Source: Proteles cristata cristata
Taxonomy: Eukaryota; Chordata; Mammalia; Carnivora; Hyaenidae
Assembly (NCBI GenBank): GCA_017311185.1
Contig: JAESUZ010001269.1
Location: forward strand, 1,922,001 to 1,986,000
Reading direction: 5' to 3'
DNA length: 64,000 bases
Part shown: positions 11,110 through 21,603 of the stretch, piece by piece
Layout: every line of letters begins with the position of its first letter
How positions within the stretch are numbered: position 1 is the stretch's first letter
Translations under genes and position numbers: made by a program
The notes under the pieces: model-generated
Databases searched by the model: none
Told to the model about the DNA's origin: nothing
Seen by the model: only the letters and a program-made list of their open reading frames with translations

Positions 11110-11747
11110 TAAAAGATAAGCTGTTAAAACATACCCACAACAAAATCATTACACTTTTAAAAAGTGTCTTAATAATGTCAAATGTCCTGTCAGTGCTTAA
11201 ATTGCCAATTGTCTCATAAATGCTATGGATTTTTCTTTTTACATTTTTTGGGTTTTTTCTTTCATTCTTTTTTTTAATGGGATCAAAATAATATCTACAC
11301 ATTGCAAATGGTTGCTATGTTTTTAAAAATCTCTTTTAATGATAGGTTTTTCTTCTACTTCTTTTCATAACACTTACAATTTATCTGTTGAAGAAACTAG
11401 GTTGTTTATGCTAAATCGTTTCCAACAGTCATGGATTTTGCTTATTGTATCACATGGTTTATTAAACATGTTCCTTTGTCCTCTGCATTTTCTATAACTG
11501 GTAGTTGGAATTGGATCATTAATTTAAACGTAACATTTTTTAATATAGATAATTTGAAAAAGCACCAAAAAATAGAGAAAAGTACCCCCAAAAAAGCACC
11601 ATTTACTCAAAGTTCCACCATCCTTTTGAACAGTAGAGAATAAAAATGGAAGTTCTCCCTTCCCCTCCTGGAATCACACCCTTCAGGAGTAACCATGGGT
11701 AAATTGGAACTTGGAGTATATAGTTGTGATTTAAAACTGAAGGAAGT

Positions 11748-11882
11748 TATGATGGTTAATTTTATGTATCAACTTGACTGGGCCATGGGGTGCTCAGACT
11801 TTTAGTCAAAGTTTATTCTAGGTAAGCCTTTGCTGTGTTTATGGCTAAGATTAGCATTTTTTTTTTTATTTTTTTATTTCTG

Positions 11883-11923
<41 letters not shown>

Positions 11924-12518
11924 CATGAGCAGGGGTGGGTCAGAGAAAGAGGGAGACACAGAATCCAAAGTAGGCTCTGAGCTGGCAGTCAGCACAGAGC
12001 CCGACGCAGGGCTCGAACCCACGAACTGCGAGATCATGACCTGAGCCAATTTGGAAGCTTAACCAACTGAGCCACCCAGGTGCCCCTAGGATTAGCATTT
12101 GAATCAGTAGACTGGGTAAAGCAGATTGCCCTCCCTCGTGTAGATGCCCCTCATCGAATCAACAATAGAACAAAATAAGCTGACCCTCTTTCAAGTAAAA
12201 AAACTCCTCTTCCCTGATTCCTTGAGCTGGAACTGGTCTTTTTCCAGCCTTTGGACTCAAACTGAAACACTGGCTCTTGAGCCTGTAGACTTTTGGACTG
12301 AAACTTATACCATCAATTCTCCTGGTTCCTAGGCCTTTGGACTTGGTCTGGAATTACACATCAATTCTCCTGGCCCTCCAACTGGCCAACTGAGACTTCT
12401 TATCCTCCATAACTGCATGAACCAATTCCTTATAATAAGTATATATGTCATATACCATCCATGTGTGATATACTTATATATTTCCGATTGGTTCTGTTCC
12501 TCTGGAAAACCTAATACA
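11748..12518 (+). mobile_element. MLT2-type ERVL solo LTR, SINE-interrupted
   Basis: The left end is 'GATGGTTAATTTTATGTATC' with 'AACTTGACTGGGCCATGGGG'. After the SINE it continues with 'GAATCAGTAGACTGGGTAAA', 'GCAGATTGCCCTCCCTCGTG', 'CCAATTCCTTATAATAAGTA', and ends 'GGTTCTGTTCCTCTGGAAAA' ... 'CTAATACA'. It is a non-coding solo LTR. A second copy lies in reverse at 24432-24895. Confidence 0.85.
11859..12086 (-). mobile_element. CAN SINE, minus, inside LTR
   Basis: Ends in 'CTGAGCCACCCAGGTGCCCC'. A target duplication around 'AGATTAGCATTT' (left) and 'GGATTAGCATTT' (right) flanks it, which proves insertion into the ERVL LTR. Confidence 0.95.
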
Positions 12519-12523
12519 GACAG

Positions 12524-12760
12524 CTAATCAGAGGGGATAGAACTTGAACTAGGGCTTGAAGGCTTGGTGGTGCTTAAATGGTTAAAGACAAGGGGAAAGT
12601 CCAGGAAAGCAAAGTGGAAGAGTCTGGAATATGAATATGTTATATGGGGTTCAGGGGGAGTGGGCAGACTGTAGCTAAGATTTGGGATTGTTGAGTCATG
12701 CAGAGTTTTGGAGGCCAGGGTAAGGGATTAAGTACACTCGCTGTTCTACAGGCAAACAAG
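12524..12760. repeat. Old purine-rich repeat fragment
   Basis: Phrases such as 'GGGGAAAGTCCAGGAAAGCA' and 'GTCATGCAGAGTTTTGGAGG' resemble the family at 8880-9770. It is diverged and unnamed. Confidence 0.35.
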
Positions 12761-12944
12761 AATCATTGTCTACTCTTAACAAGATAAAGAAGCAGGTACT
12801 GAAGAAGTCCAACGTGTGCGCAAAATGGCCCAAGGCAGTAGGATTTGCTGGCCAAGTTCCACTGTGGAATTCTGAAGGAACCCCAGATTCTCATTATCAA
12901 CCTGGTGTCAGAAGTGTCAGATACACATTAAGAAATGCATTTGC

Positions 12945-13158
12945 GGGGTGCCCGGGTGGCCCGCTGACTCTGATTAAGCCTCTGACTCTTGATTTCAGCT
13001 CAGGTCATGACCTCACGACTGTGAGATGGAGCCCTGAGTCAGGCTCTGTGCACTGAGACTGCTTGGGAATGCTCTCTTCTCTCCCTCTGCCCCTCTCTCG
13101 TGCTCACATGCATGTACTCTCTCTCAAAATAAAGAAAATAAACTTTAAAAAAAGGAAG
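12945..13158 (+). mobile_element. CAN SINE, plus
   Basis: The head is 'GGGGTGCCCGGGTGGCCC'. It is flanked by an imperfect target duplication, 'AGAAATGCATTTG' before and 'AGAAATATATTTG' after. Confidence 0.92.
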
Positions 13159-13603
13159 AAAGAAATATATTTGGGAGCCCTCCAAAAGGGAGGTCCAAGG
13201 TAATTGTGAACTGTACAGAATTATGCCTCAGCACAGTCACACACACGTTGGCTCTATGACTCTCTCCTGCTTTCCACCCCTTTTGGCTCTCTGGTTCTCA
13301 TACCTGTGTCTCCTTGACTTCTGATGCATTCTGGTTGCCAGTCCTTGCTCAAGAGTGTGCTTTGGGGGCTATGTTTACCTGCCTGGCTTACATGAGAGGC
13401 AAAATAGGGTACAGTGGTCACATATCTCTGGTGCCATATTGTCAACATTCAAATCCCAGCTCTGCCTCTTCACTCAGTCAGTAGACTGCTTGACTCAGTC
13501 TACTGATTCAAAGGTTAACCTCCTCCAAAACCACCCTCACAGTATATCCAGAATAAAGGTGGACCAAATGTCTGCGCACGCTATGGCCCGGTCACGGTGA
13601 TAC

Positions 13604-13860
13604 AGAGTGTGATCCGCGGCAAGTGCCTTAAACTTCTTGAGCCTCAGTTTCCTCATCTGTAAAGTGGGGAGAGTAATAGTGACTTACGTGACAGGATTAA
13701 AAAGATGGCACATGTCCCTCTCTCTCTGCCCCTTCCCCTACTCACACTCTGTCTCTCTCTCTCTCTCTCTCTCTGAAAAATAAATATTAAAAAAAAATTT
13801 TTAAAGAAAAGATGGCACATGTGCAGTGTTTAGAACAGGCCTAACATAATAGTAATAGTT
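13604..13860 (+). repeat. MIR, interrupted by a SINE
   Basis: 'CAAGTGCCTTAAACTTCTTG' and 'CCTCAGTTTCCTCATCTGTA' then 'AAGTGGGGAGAGTAATAGTG' are MIR core sequence. After the SINE it resumes with 'GTGTTTAGAACAGGCCTAAC', the MIR 3' part. Confidence 0.85.
13716..13806 (+). mobile_element. 5'-truncated CAN SINE with target duplication
   Basis: Only the CT-rich part and the tail are present. The tRNA-derived head is absent. The piece is flanked by a perfect direct repeat 'AAAAGATGGCACATGT' (about 13699-13715 and 13807-13822), so truncation happened at integration and not by later deletion. Confidence 0.85.
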
Positions 13861-13869
13861 ATTTTTTAT

Positions 13870-14350
13870 TAAAACATATGCAAAACACGCGGTCTCTGCT
13901 GCCGCTGCTCTGTCCCGCTGCTGGAGTAACCTGTGGCCCTGAATTTCTGTCCTTCTGATCCCAGGGCTGGGTGCCCAACTCTCTCAAGGAGCTTCCCTGC
14001 GAATGCTGGATTTCTGCACTTGCTAAGCTGGTTTCCTATCCCCACCCCGCCAAGCTAACTGAGCACCTTCACTGGGAGAAGAGATGCATGATACCTAGCC
14101 TTGCTCGGCTATGGGCCTTGAGGCCTTTATCCAGCAGGCTGAGCTGACCCTGACCAAGAATGGAAAGGTACCGGGAATACCTAAGCCACTACAAAAGGGA
14201 TCTGGAATCATTCAGGCTGCCGCAGGCCTAGTATCTGCTGTGCCTGAACTTCTCAAACCCCTAAGCCACGAGCATGCCCCCTTCAAGCCTCTGGGCTCGA
14301 CCTCCACCTCCCATTCCTAGGCTGGAGTAGGAGTCCTCCCCTAGACAAGC
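13870..14350. other. GC-richer intergenic block, nothing recognised
   Basis: This block is richer in G and C than its surroundings. An open frame of 69 codons at 14111-14320 on the plus strand has a Leu/Pro-rich translation without a family match that I know. There is no splice site or conserved motif to support a gene. Confidence 0.35.
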
Positions 14351-14394
14351 CAGGCTTGTATGTGACACCCTGTACTCTCTGGCCCAAAAGGGCT

Positions 14395-14585
14395 CTCCCC
14401 TGTTTTCTTCTAAAGGTTTTACTGATTTTTCCTTCCACATTTAAATTTGCAATCCATCTGAAATTGATCCTGCCTTTAGTTCAAATGTTCTGTCAAGAAT
14501 TCAATAGACAATGGTTGGTTTTCATTCATGAGACAATGGTGTCTGTCCAGACTATTTCTGAACTTCCTTGTTACCTTCCAGAGCT
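14395..14585 (-). mobile_element. L1 ORF2-region fragment, antisense
   Basis: 'TTTTCTTCTAAAGGTTTTAC' and 'TTTGCAATCCATCTGAAATT' are the reverse complement of L1 ORF2 text. It is short and broken. Confidence 0.55.
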
Positions 14586-14650
14586 TTCTTTTTTTTTTTA
14601 AATTAAAAAATGCTTGTGTGTGTGTGTTGTTAGTGCCATTAACAATCTTT

Positions 14651-14841
14651 TTTTTTTTTTTAAATGTTTTATTTACCTCTGAGAGAGAGAGAGACAGCGT
14701 GAGGAGAGGCGGGTCAGAGAGAGAGGGAGAGCTGAGCTAGCTGTCAGCACAGAGCCTGACGCGGGGCTCGAACCCACGAACCGTAGGATCGTGATCTGAG
14801 CCAAAGTCGGACGCTTAACCATCTGAGGCACCCAGACGCCC
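14651..14841 (-). mobile_element. CAN SINE, minus
   Basis: T-run, then 'AAATGTTTTATTTACCTCTG', 'GACGCGGGGCTCGAACCCAC', ending 'GAGGCACCCAGACGCCC'. Confidence 0.94.
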
Positions 14842-14847
14842 TTTTTA

Positions 14848-15080
14848 AATGTTTTTTTAAAATATTTATTTATTTTTGAGAGAGAGAGAGAGAGAGTGCG
14901 GGTGTGCGCACACACGAGTGGGGGAGGGGCAGAGAGGGAGACACAGAGTCTGAAGCAGGCTCCCGGCTCTGAGCTGTTAGCACAAAGCCCAATGAACTGT
15001 GGGTGCTCAAACCCACGAATTGTGAGATCATGACCTGAGCTGAAGTCAGAGGTTTAACTGACTGAGCCGCCGGCAGCCCT
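14848..15080 (-). mobile_element. CAN SINE, minus, tandem to previous
   Basis: Begins with 'AATATTTATTTATTTTTGAG' and ends with 'GAGCCGCCGGCAGCCC'. It lies next to another inverted copy, separated only by T-rich sequence. Confidence 0.93.
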
Positions 15081-15860
15081 GAGCTGACTTTGTTTCTGTC
15101 CAGCTCCAAGCCTGATCCTCCAGCCCTCCTGCTATGCATGTGAGCTTTCTATAACCGTTTCTAAAGTCCCCTATCGATTTCATCAGCCAGAGTTTGTTCC
15201 TACTGCTTGTGATCAAAGATCCTTAAGAGAAGTCAATGACTCAGGTCCAGCTATCTGGGGTGAAGTGGTAGAAATGAAGACATTTGAAGACATCAAGTGA
15301 GGAGGTATGTAGATTACTATTGGTGAAATGCTAATCTATCACATTTACTTTCTTTATTCGGAGAGACTAGAAATACCCATACCCAGGCCTTGCCTAGGAA
15401 TTGGGCAACATGGATAACTATGAAGTTGTTTCTCATAGAGACAGGAGGCATAGGTAAACAAAGAATGCATGCACGGGGAACTCAGGAAATTGCCAACAGG
15501 CTACTGTACATGGTCATAGATTGTAGACTATTTGGGATACACCAGGTTTTTTTGTGGCAGAAGCAAGGCCTACCCACACTCAGCCTGTCCTACGCTGACT
15601 AAGATAATCAAGAACATCGTCTGTGGGTAGAGCCCATTCACTAGGAGTCCCAAGCTCTGGAGGTCCATGAAAGAGAATGTGAGAGAAGTGTCAGGCCTGA
15701 GTGGCTAGAGAAGCACGATTTCGTTATGGCTGAGAGTACCATAATTGTATCTTTGGTATCCCCTGCAACCAACATATCCCCCAGGCTACTGCCAACCTGG
15801 GACCACCTACTCATCCCGCAGCAAAGGAATGGCAGACACTATTGAATGGCTACTTGGCAG
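15081..15860. other. Intergenic stretch, nothing recognised
   Basis: No coding exon, RNA or named repeat could be supported in this stretch. Confidence 0.45.
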
Positions 15861-15861
15861 C

Positions 15862-16258
15862 TGTTATGAATAGAATGTTTGTGCCCACCCCCTTTCCATT
15901 CACATGTTGAAGCCTTAACCCACAATGTGATACTGTTTGAAGATGAAGCCTTTGGAAGGTAATTAGGGTTAGAAGAAGTCATGAGGGTGTGGCCCTCATA
16001 ATGAAATCAGGGCCTTTATAAGAAGAGGCACTGGAAAAGTTGCTCTTTCTCTCTCTCTGCCCCCCTCTCCCAGTACATACCCTAAGGAAAGGGAAAGCAT
16101 GTGGGAGCACGGCATACCTGTTTCCAAAGAGGAAGAGAACACTGAACAGAAACTGAACACTGCTGGACCTTGATATTGGACTTTACAGCCTCCAGTTTGC
16201 TGTTGCTTAAGCCACCCAGTCTACGGTATCATTATGGTAGCCCTAGCAGACTAATACA
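15862..16258 (+). mobile_element. MLT1-type MaLR solo LTR
   Basis: It starts 'TGTTATGAATAGAATGTTTG' and contains 'CACATGTTGAAGCCTTAACC', 'AGTCATGAGGGTGTGGCCCT', 'CTTTATAAGAAGAGGCACTG', 'TGCTTAAGCCACCCAGTCTA', ending 'GCAGACTAATACA'. A near-complete non-coding LTR of the MaLR class. Confidence 0.88.
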
Positions 16259-16370
16259 GAAGCCATTCTCTTTCTTTCCTAACAGAACCCTTATTTTATA
16301 ATGGGTGGAAACCTCTGGCAACAGAAGCCCAGGGAATGAACAGTGATTTGTGTAAGACAATCATTGTGAT

Positions 16371-16386
16371 ACTATTCCCCTTTTTC
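16371..16386 (+). repeat. SINE target-site duplication, left
   Basis: 'ACTATTCCCCTTTTTC' occurs here and again at 16619-16634, directly flanking the young SINE between them. It is perfect over 16 bp. Confidence 0.9.
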
Positions 16387-16618
16387 TTTTTTTTTTTTTT
16401 TTTAAATATTTTTATTTATTTCTAGAGAGAGAGAGAGAGAGAGAGACAGCGTGAGCAGGGGAGGGTCAGAGAGAGAGGGAGTCACAGACCAAAACAGGCT
16501 CCAGGCTCCAAGCTGGCAGTCGGCACAGAGCCCGACGCGGGGCTCGAACCCACGAACCGCGAGATCATGACCCAAGTGAAAGTCGGACGCTTAACCAACT
16601 AAGCCACCCAGGCGCCCC
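16387..16618 (-). mobile_element. Young CAN SINE, minus
   Basis: Long T run, 'TTTATTTCTAGAGAGAG', the 'GCTGGCAGTCGGCACAGAGC' subtype marker and 'AAGCCACCCAGGCGCCCC'. Low divergence and perfect target duplications indicate a recent insertion. Confidence 0.97.
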
Positions 16619-16639
16619 ACTATTCCCCTTTTTCAATAA

Positions 16640-17000
16640 CAGGTTTAGGGGTGGGTGCATCGATCAGTATGGCCGATGAGATGGTTTCCCATCTCATGGC
16701 TACAGATAAAAAACCATTAAAAAAATCCCTTTTCTTTTGCTCCTTCTTTTCTCTGCAGAGTTGGAGCATCAGCAGCCGTCTTGTGACCAGGAGGTAACAT
16801 ATATGAGGTAATAAAGCAAATACCCTGATGACGCTGTAGCCACGGGTGCTTAACGATACTTAGCCATTTAACCAATCCTGGGACTTCATGTTAAGTAAGC
16901 AATAAATGTCCTTATTTTTCATACTTACTAGTCAGCTTTGTGTTATTTGAAGCTAAATGTAATCTCACTAATACTGGAGGCCACCAGACTTCTCCCCAGG
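16640..17000 (+). repeat. Possible old LTR end
   Basis: 'CTTGTGACCAGGAGGTAAC' and 'CTTTGTGTTATTTGAAGCTA' followed by 'CTCACTAATAC' resemble the 3' half of an old LTR ending in ...CTAATAC. The family is uncertain. Confidence 0.3.
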
Positions 17001-17124
17001 CAGGCTGAATTCCAACAGCCATGTAACCAGCAGAAGACTCCATCATGTCTCTAAGCCTATGGTACACGTTCTTGGCAAAAGGGTGTTCTCCTTCCTTGGG
17101 GGCAAGACACCATAATCATTACAG

Positions 17125-17367
17125 ATATAAATTTGGAATAAGATGCCTGGGTTCAAATTCTGGCTTTTAAGCTTATTAACTATGTGACCCTGGGAATGTT
17201 ACTTAACCTCTCTGTGTCTCGGTTTCCTTCTGCATCAAATCCTGGGACTAATAATAGTACCTACCTCACTGGGTTATTATGAGATAAAATGAGATAACAC
17301 CTATAAAGTGCTTTGCACAGGGTTTGCGTATAGCCTGGCATATAATAATCATTTAAATGATTATTAT
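17125..17367 (+). repeat. MIR, near full length
   Basis: 'TGCCTGGGTTCAAATTCTGG', 'TATGTGACCCTGGGAATGTT', 'ACTTAACCTCTCTGTGTCTC', 'AATAATAGTACCTACCTCAC' and 'AAAGTGCTTTGCACAGG' follow the MIR consensus in order. Confidence 0.9.
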
Positions 17368-17531
17368 GAAATGAAATCCACGGTAGAAGATGAGGTAGAA
17401 GGTCTCCTGCATTCACTGGACAAAAAGGCCTGCATGTTTTCATGCAACTCTTTATCATACACACTGACAAATTAATGGGGCTCTCTTTTCTGGAACATCT
17501 GAGGGGTTTTACTTATGAAAAAAAGGTGGGG

Positions 17532-17736
17532 GGTGACACCTGGGTGAGTCAGTTGGTTAAGCGACAGACGCTTGGTTTTGGCTCAGGTCATGCTCTCATG
17601 GTTCGTGAGTTCAAGCCCAGCATCGGGCTCTGCACTGACTGTGCAGACTGCTTGGGATTCTATCTACCTCTCTCTTGCCCCTCCCCTGCTCTCTCTCTCT
17701 CTTTCTCTCTCTCAAAAATAAACAAAAACAAAACAG
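17532..17736 (+). mobile_element. CAN SINE, plus
   Basis: Head 'GTGACACCTGGGTGAGTCAG', 'GGTTCGTGAGTTCAAGCCC', a CT tract, and a tail with AAACAAAAC repeats. Confidence 0.92.
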
Positions 17737-18044
17737 AACAAAGTGGGGCTCACAGGGCAGAGGAAGGGACATAGCTTGAAACGGCTTTCAATGGAATAAC
17801 TTGAAATAATTTTCACCTATTTGTCCAAGAGCATTACCCATCTCCTCTGATAGACCCTTACCCTCAGGCACTATCCACAGAATACCCAAATCTTATTATT
17901 AAGACTTCAGGGAGGCTAATTTGAGACAGGTCTACAGTGCAGTGAGTGGAGAAGCTCTGAAAACCAGAGAGAGGTACTTATTCAAATCGCTGTGCCCATC
18001 AAATTACATTGATGCACAGATGATTCTTGACCAAAGCATTGCTG
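17737..18044. other. Intergenic stretch, nothing recognised
   Basis: No gene or named repeat supported. Confidence 0.4.
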
Positions 18045-18180
18045 CTGCCTGGGGGAATATTGGAAAACTGTGGTTATTGCAGTGATACCACTAGCATACA
18101 ATTGTCAGCGGTCACAGATGTTTAGACATCCTGCAATGCACAGGGCAGTCCTGGACCACAATGGATTGTCTCACCTCCTG
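18045..18180 (+). mobile_element. MER5-type hAT DNA transposon relic
   Basis: 'ATACCACTAGCATACAATTG' and 'TTTAGACATCCTGCAATGCA' then 'CAGGGCAGTCCTGGACCACA' resemble MER5A/B in plus orientation. It is a non-autonomous element without a transposase. Confidence 0.5.
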
Positions 18181-18215
18181 CATGACTTTGTAATATCAAG
18201 TTGGATGTTCCTGAA

Positions 18216-18845
18216 CATGTAAAGCAAGTCTGTAATGATTTAAGCCTATAATCTAAGTGGGCTTTGACAAATACGCGCAAAATATTTTTGCATGGTTTTA
18301 ACATGCTCTAGATTTGAAAGAGATGTCATTGTGTAAATAGAAGGATGGTTGTATTGTATTCTACTTAAGACTTTAGCACAGAGTTTTTTTTACTATTTCA
18401 GAAAAGCACATCATCAGTTCCCAAATAATTAGCCAGTACGTTACCTGATGCCATCTGAACTTGCAGCTGCTGCATTCCTAGAGATTTTCACACCGGGTGC
18501 AGGAACCTGGTGTACTCACTTAATGCTTTCCACAGTAGTCATGACCAAGCATTATTACACTGAAATACACAGTCTATTAATTATATATTATATTTTATCA
18601 TACCCAGTATATATTACTATAAAGTTTTCCCTTCTTTTTTTATACTTCAACTAACACATTACATAGGTTTTTTTATTATAAAATTAAAATTTACTTTAAA
18701 AAGAAATTAATTATATGTGTAGTTTGTACAATTATGTACAACTTTAATTTCAGGAGATACAGACAATGTTACAAAACACTTGTTATTAAAAGGGGGTGTT
18801 TGGGTTTGATAAAGTGGAGAACTACTGATCTGTGGGGACCATTTT
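18216..18845. other. AT-rich intergenic stretch, nothing recognised
   Basis: Very AT-rich from about 18560 to 18770. No gene seen. Confidence 0.4.
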
Positions 18846-19133
18846 TTTTTTTAAAGGAAATTTTATATTTAAGTAAACACACATACAGAAAAATGCACAA
18901 ATCATGAGTGGACCACTCAATGAATTTTTATAAATTACCCAAGTATTACAGAACTTATACATCTATAAATTAAAGTTTTATATATTACCCATCACCTCTA
19001 ATGGACTCTAACATTACCAGCTCCCTAGAATTTGCCCTAATATTCTCTTCCAGTCATTTCCTACCCACGATCCTAACTTAAACCACCAGGGATTAATTTT
19101 GAATGTTTTTGGTATAACTTCACATAAAAAATT

Positions 19134-19285
19134 ATAAATATGTGAGGTGATGGATATGCTAACTAACTTTGTTGTGGTAACCATTTCACAATATATATGT
19201 GTGTCAAATCATCACATTGTATACCTTAAACTTACATATTATGTCAATTATATCTCAATAAAACTGGGGAGAAAAAGAAAGACAA
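19134..19285 (+). mobile_element. L1MB-like 3' end
   Basis: 'TGTGAGGTGATGGATATGCT', 'ATCATCACATTGTATACCTT' and 'ATATCTCAATAAAACTGG' plus an A-rich tail are a typical old L1 3' terminus in plus orientation. Confidence 0.8.
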
Positions 19286-19523
19286 ATCTTCATGAAAATG
19301 ACATATAACCTGTAATTATTGATGTTTGGCTTTTTCTTTTTTTTGCCTCAGTGTTAGATTTATGAGTGCCATCTATGCTGCTGAATGTGTCATTCATTCA
19401 TTCTCATTGTTGATAATATTCTATTGTCTGAATATAATAGAATTTATTTTACCCATTTGACTATTTATGAACATTTGGACAGTATCCAACTTTAAACAAT
19501 ATAAGTATTTGCTCCCATGAATA

Positions 19524-19706
19524 TCTTTTTTTAACTGTTTTTATCTATTTTTGAGAGAGTGGGGAAGGGGCAGAGAGAAAGGGGGAGAGAGGATCCAAAG
19601 CCAGCTCTGTACTGACAGCAGTAAGCACAATGTGGGGCTCAAACTCATGAACCATGAGCCTGAGCCAAAGTAGGACACTAAACCTACTGAGCAACTCAGG
19701 TGCCCT
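19524..19706 (-). mobile_element. CAN SINE, minus
   Basis: 'TTTTATCTATTTTTGAGAGA' to 'GAGCAACTCAGGTGCCCT', flanked by 'CCCATGAATAT' and 'CCTATGAATAT', consistent with a target duplication. Confidence 0.9.
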
Positions 19707-19890
19707 CTCCTATGAATATTCTTGAACGTATCCTTTAGTGAACATGTAAATATCCATCTCTGCAGGCACGTCTAGGAGCAGTGTCACTGGGTATGGCATA
19801 TGCTCTTGTTGAGCTTTAAAAGATACTGCCAGTTTCCTGAGGGGTTGAAGCAGTTGACATTCCCAATGGAGTTAACACAGATCCTCTTGG

Positions 19891-20383
19891 TCCACACTCA
19901 TGTATTTAGACACTTAAATGTATTATTCTAACTCCACCTTACATAGAAGCTTGCCTGTGGGGCTTTGAGATGAAACCAGGAAGGTGGGAGTGTGGCTACT
20001 TAGGCTTGGAGGGTCCTCTCTGGGGGTCCTGGAGGCTGACCACTGCTTCAGGTCCTTGCTGGCCAGTGCAGAAGAGTCACAGCCAAGCCTAGAGGCTCTG
20101 GGACTCTAGGGCCACTGTGTCTCAGTGGGAAGATAACAACTCCAAGGCCTTCCAGGCAGAGAAGGGGTCTTTTGGATGCTCCTGGCCTCCAGCACAGCTG
20201 GGTTGCAGCGGTAAGGCCGGGCTGCCCGCAAAAGTGGAGTGCAGAGTGCCCAGAGGAACAGGAGATGAAGGAGCAGTATGAGTACTACAAAGCGGACTCA
20301 AGGTAGGTTCCGGGGGGGGGAGGGGGGGGACGGGGCATCCCTAGATGTATGCAAATCAGGTGAACTTAGAACTAGGTTTTTAA
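19891..20383. other. GC-rich block with exon-like segment
   Basis: This block is clearly richer in G and C than its neighbours and is not an obvious repeat. Positions 20193-20302 could be read as an exon: a 'GGCCTCCAG' acceptor-like end, an open frame ending ...EMKEQYEYYKADS, and an AAG-GTAGGT donor-like end at 20302/20303. There is no homology I recognise. A G-run sits at 20311-20335. Confidence 0.3.
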
Positions 20384-20601
20384 GGGGCGCCTGGGTGGCT
20401 TAGTCGGTTAAGCGTCCGACTTTCGCTTAGGCCATGATCTCGTGGTTCGTGGGTTCGAGCCCCGCGTTGGGCTCTGTGCTGACTGCCAGCTCAGAGCCTG
20501 GAGCCAATTTCAGATTCTGTATCTCCCTCTCTCTCTGACCCTCCCCTGCTCACGCTATCCCTCTCTCTCTCCTGGAAATAAAAAAAAATTAAAAAAAAAA
20601 A
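20384..20601 (+). mobile_element. Young CAN SINE, plus, with target duplication
   Basis: Head 'GGGGCGCCTGGGTGGCTTAG', the cat-type 'GACTGCCAGCTCAGAGCC' segment and a pure A tail. A perfect 16-bp direct repeat 'AGAACTAGGTTTTTAA' flanks it (about 20368-20383 and 20602-20617). Confidence 0.97.
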
Positions 20602-20617
20602 AGAACTAGGTTTTTAA

Positions 20618-20949
20618 TTAAAAATGAATTTATTATACAGGAAAAACTTTTTTTCCCCAACCACTACAAAAGGACAAACAAAGTCTCTTTCGCCTCTTAG
20701 AAATTCTGATCCTCCAGGCCCCTTCCCTGAAGAAAAGCAAATCCCTCTAGAAGCAGCCTGGGATTATGCAAGCATAGACACAAAGGGGAGAGTGTGAGTG
20801 AGGGGTCCCCAAAAGACCCAGACTCTACATTTCCTGGTATTTCTGACATAAGGGAGAATAAAAGCACTTCACATAAGTTTATTTTACAAAGTTGGGGTTG
20901 TTATTTTTCATATAAATCATTAGTAGTAAACCTCTATGTTGAAATGAAA
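20618..20949. other. Intergenic stretch, nothing recognised
   Basis: No gene or named repeat supported. Confidence 0.4.
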
Positions 20950-21095
20950 CTGGCTTTGGAGTAGAAGTGAGGTGTGTCTGGATGCGCCACTGTGGCAAAG
21001 GAGTCCTGTGATCCTGGGCAAGTCACTTAGGCTCTAGACCCATTTCCTTGTATATACAATGGGAGAGTGGGTTGGGTGGTATCTTATTTTACTAT
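20950..21095 (+). repeat. MIR fragment
   Basis: 'TGTGATCCTGGGCAAGTCAC' and 'TTAGGCTCTAGACCCATTTC' then 'ATACAATGGGAGAG' are MIR-like. Confidence 0.6.
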
Positions 21096-21344
21096 TGTAA
21101 GGTGCCTGGTTTATGGGTTGTTGTTTTTTTCACATTTTAATATCTTTGAGTTTAGAACACATATATAACAATTATAATCAATGTTGCATTACAATTATTA
21201 TTGGCAGAGTTATTGATTTTGCCACTTTTATCATCTACAGCAGAATTGAACCAGTGAAATGATTGAAGTTTACAAAACATTTACTTCTAGCCTGGTGAGG
21301 ATTCTGGGCCCTAGGAGAGACCAGACTGTGAGACAGCAGGTGCC

Positions 21345-21494
21345 TCTGAGAAGAGAGAGGGGAAGAGAGAGAATCCTAAGCAGGGTCTGCACTGTCAGCA
21401 CAGAACCTGATGAGGGGCTCAGACTCATGAATTATGAGATCATGACTTGAACTGAAGCCAGTTGCTTAACTGACAGAGCCACCTAGGCACCCCA
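21345..21494 (-). mobile_element. CAN SINE, minus, tail part lost
   Basis: 'GAGAGAGAATCCTAAGCAGG' to 'GAGCCACCTAGGCACCCC'. The tail-side T-rich part is not clear, so the copy is partial or diverged. Confidence 0.85.
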
Positions 21495-21560
21495 AACTGA
21501 GTTATTATCTTATCTACCAAACTATAAAATTAAACATATACAGCAGCATTCCAAAGTAAT

Positions 21561-21562
<2 letters not shown>

Positions 21563-21598
<36 letters not shown>
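21563..21598. repeat. (CA)n microsatellite
   Basis: About 18 uninterrupted CA units, then 'TACATGTATATG'. A likely length-variable marker. Confidence 0.97.
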
Positions 21599-21600
<2 letters not shown>

Positions 21601-21603
21601 TGT

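Larger units (their letters stand above)
10205..11560. mobile_element. Old L1 3'-region fragment, interrupted
   Basis: 'ACTTACACAAAAGTAGATCA', 'TTATCAGCCCATGACCATCC' and 'TTTTGAAGCAAATCTCACAC' come first, and after three SINE insertions the element resumes at about 11130 with 'AAAATCATTACACTTTTAAA', 'AATTGTCTCATAAATGCTAT' and 'CTGTTGAAGAAACTAGGTTG'. These phrases belong to one old L1 3' untranslated region type. The element was split by SINEs at 10445, 10665 and 10885. Confidence 0.65.
18846..19890 (-). mobile_element. L1M LINE-1, antisense, twice interrupted
   Basis: It opens with a T run, then 'ACACATACAGAAAAATGCAC', 'CAATGAATTTTTATAAATTA' and 'CTAACATTACCAGCTCCC'. After an inserted L1 3' end it resumes near 19285 with 'GTCATTCATTCATTCTCATT', and after a SINE continues with 'TCTAGGAGCAGTGTCACTGG' and 'GATACTGCCAGTTTCCTGAG'. 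This is one old antisense L1 3' half split by later insertions. Confidence 0.75.
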
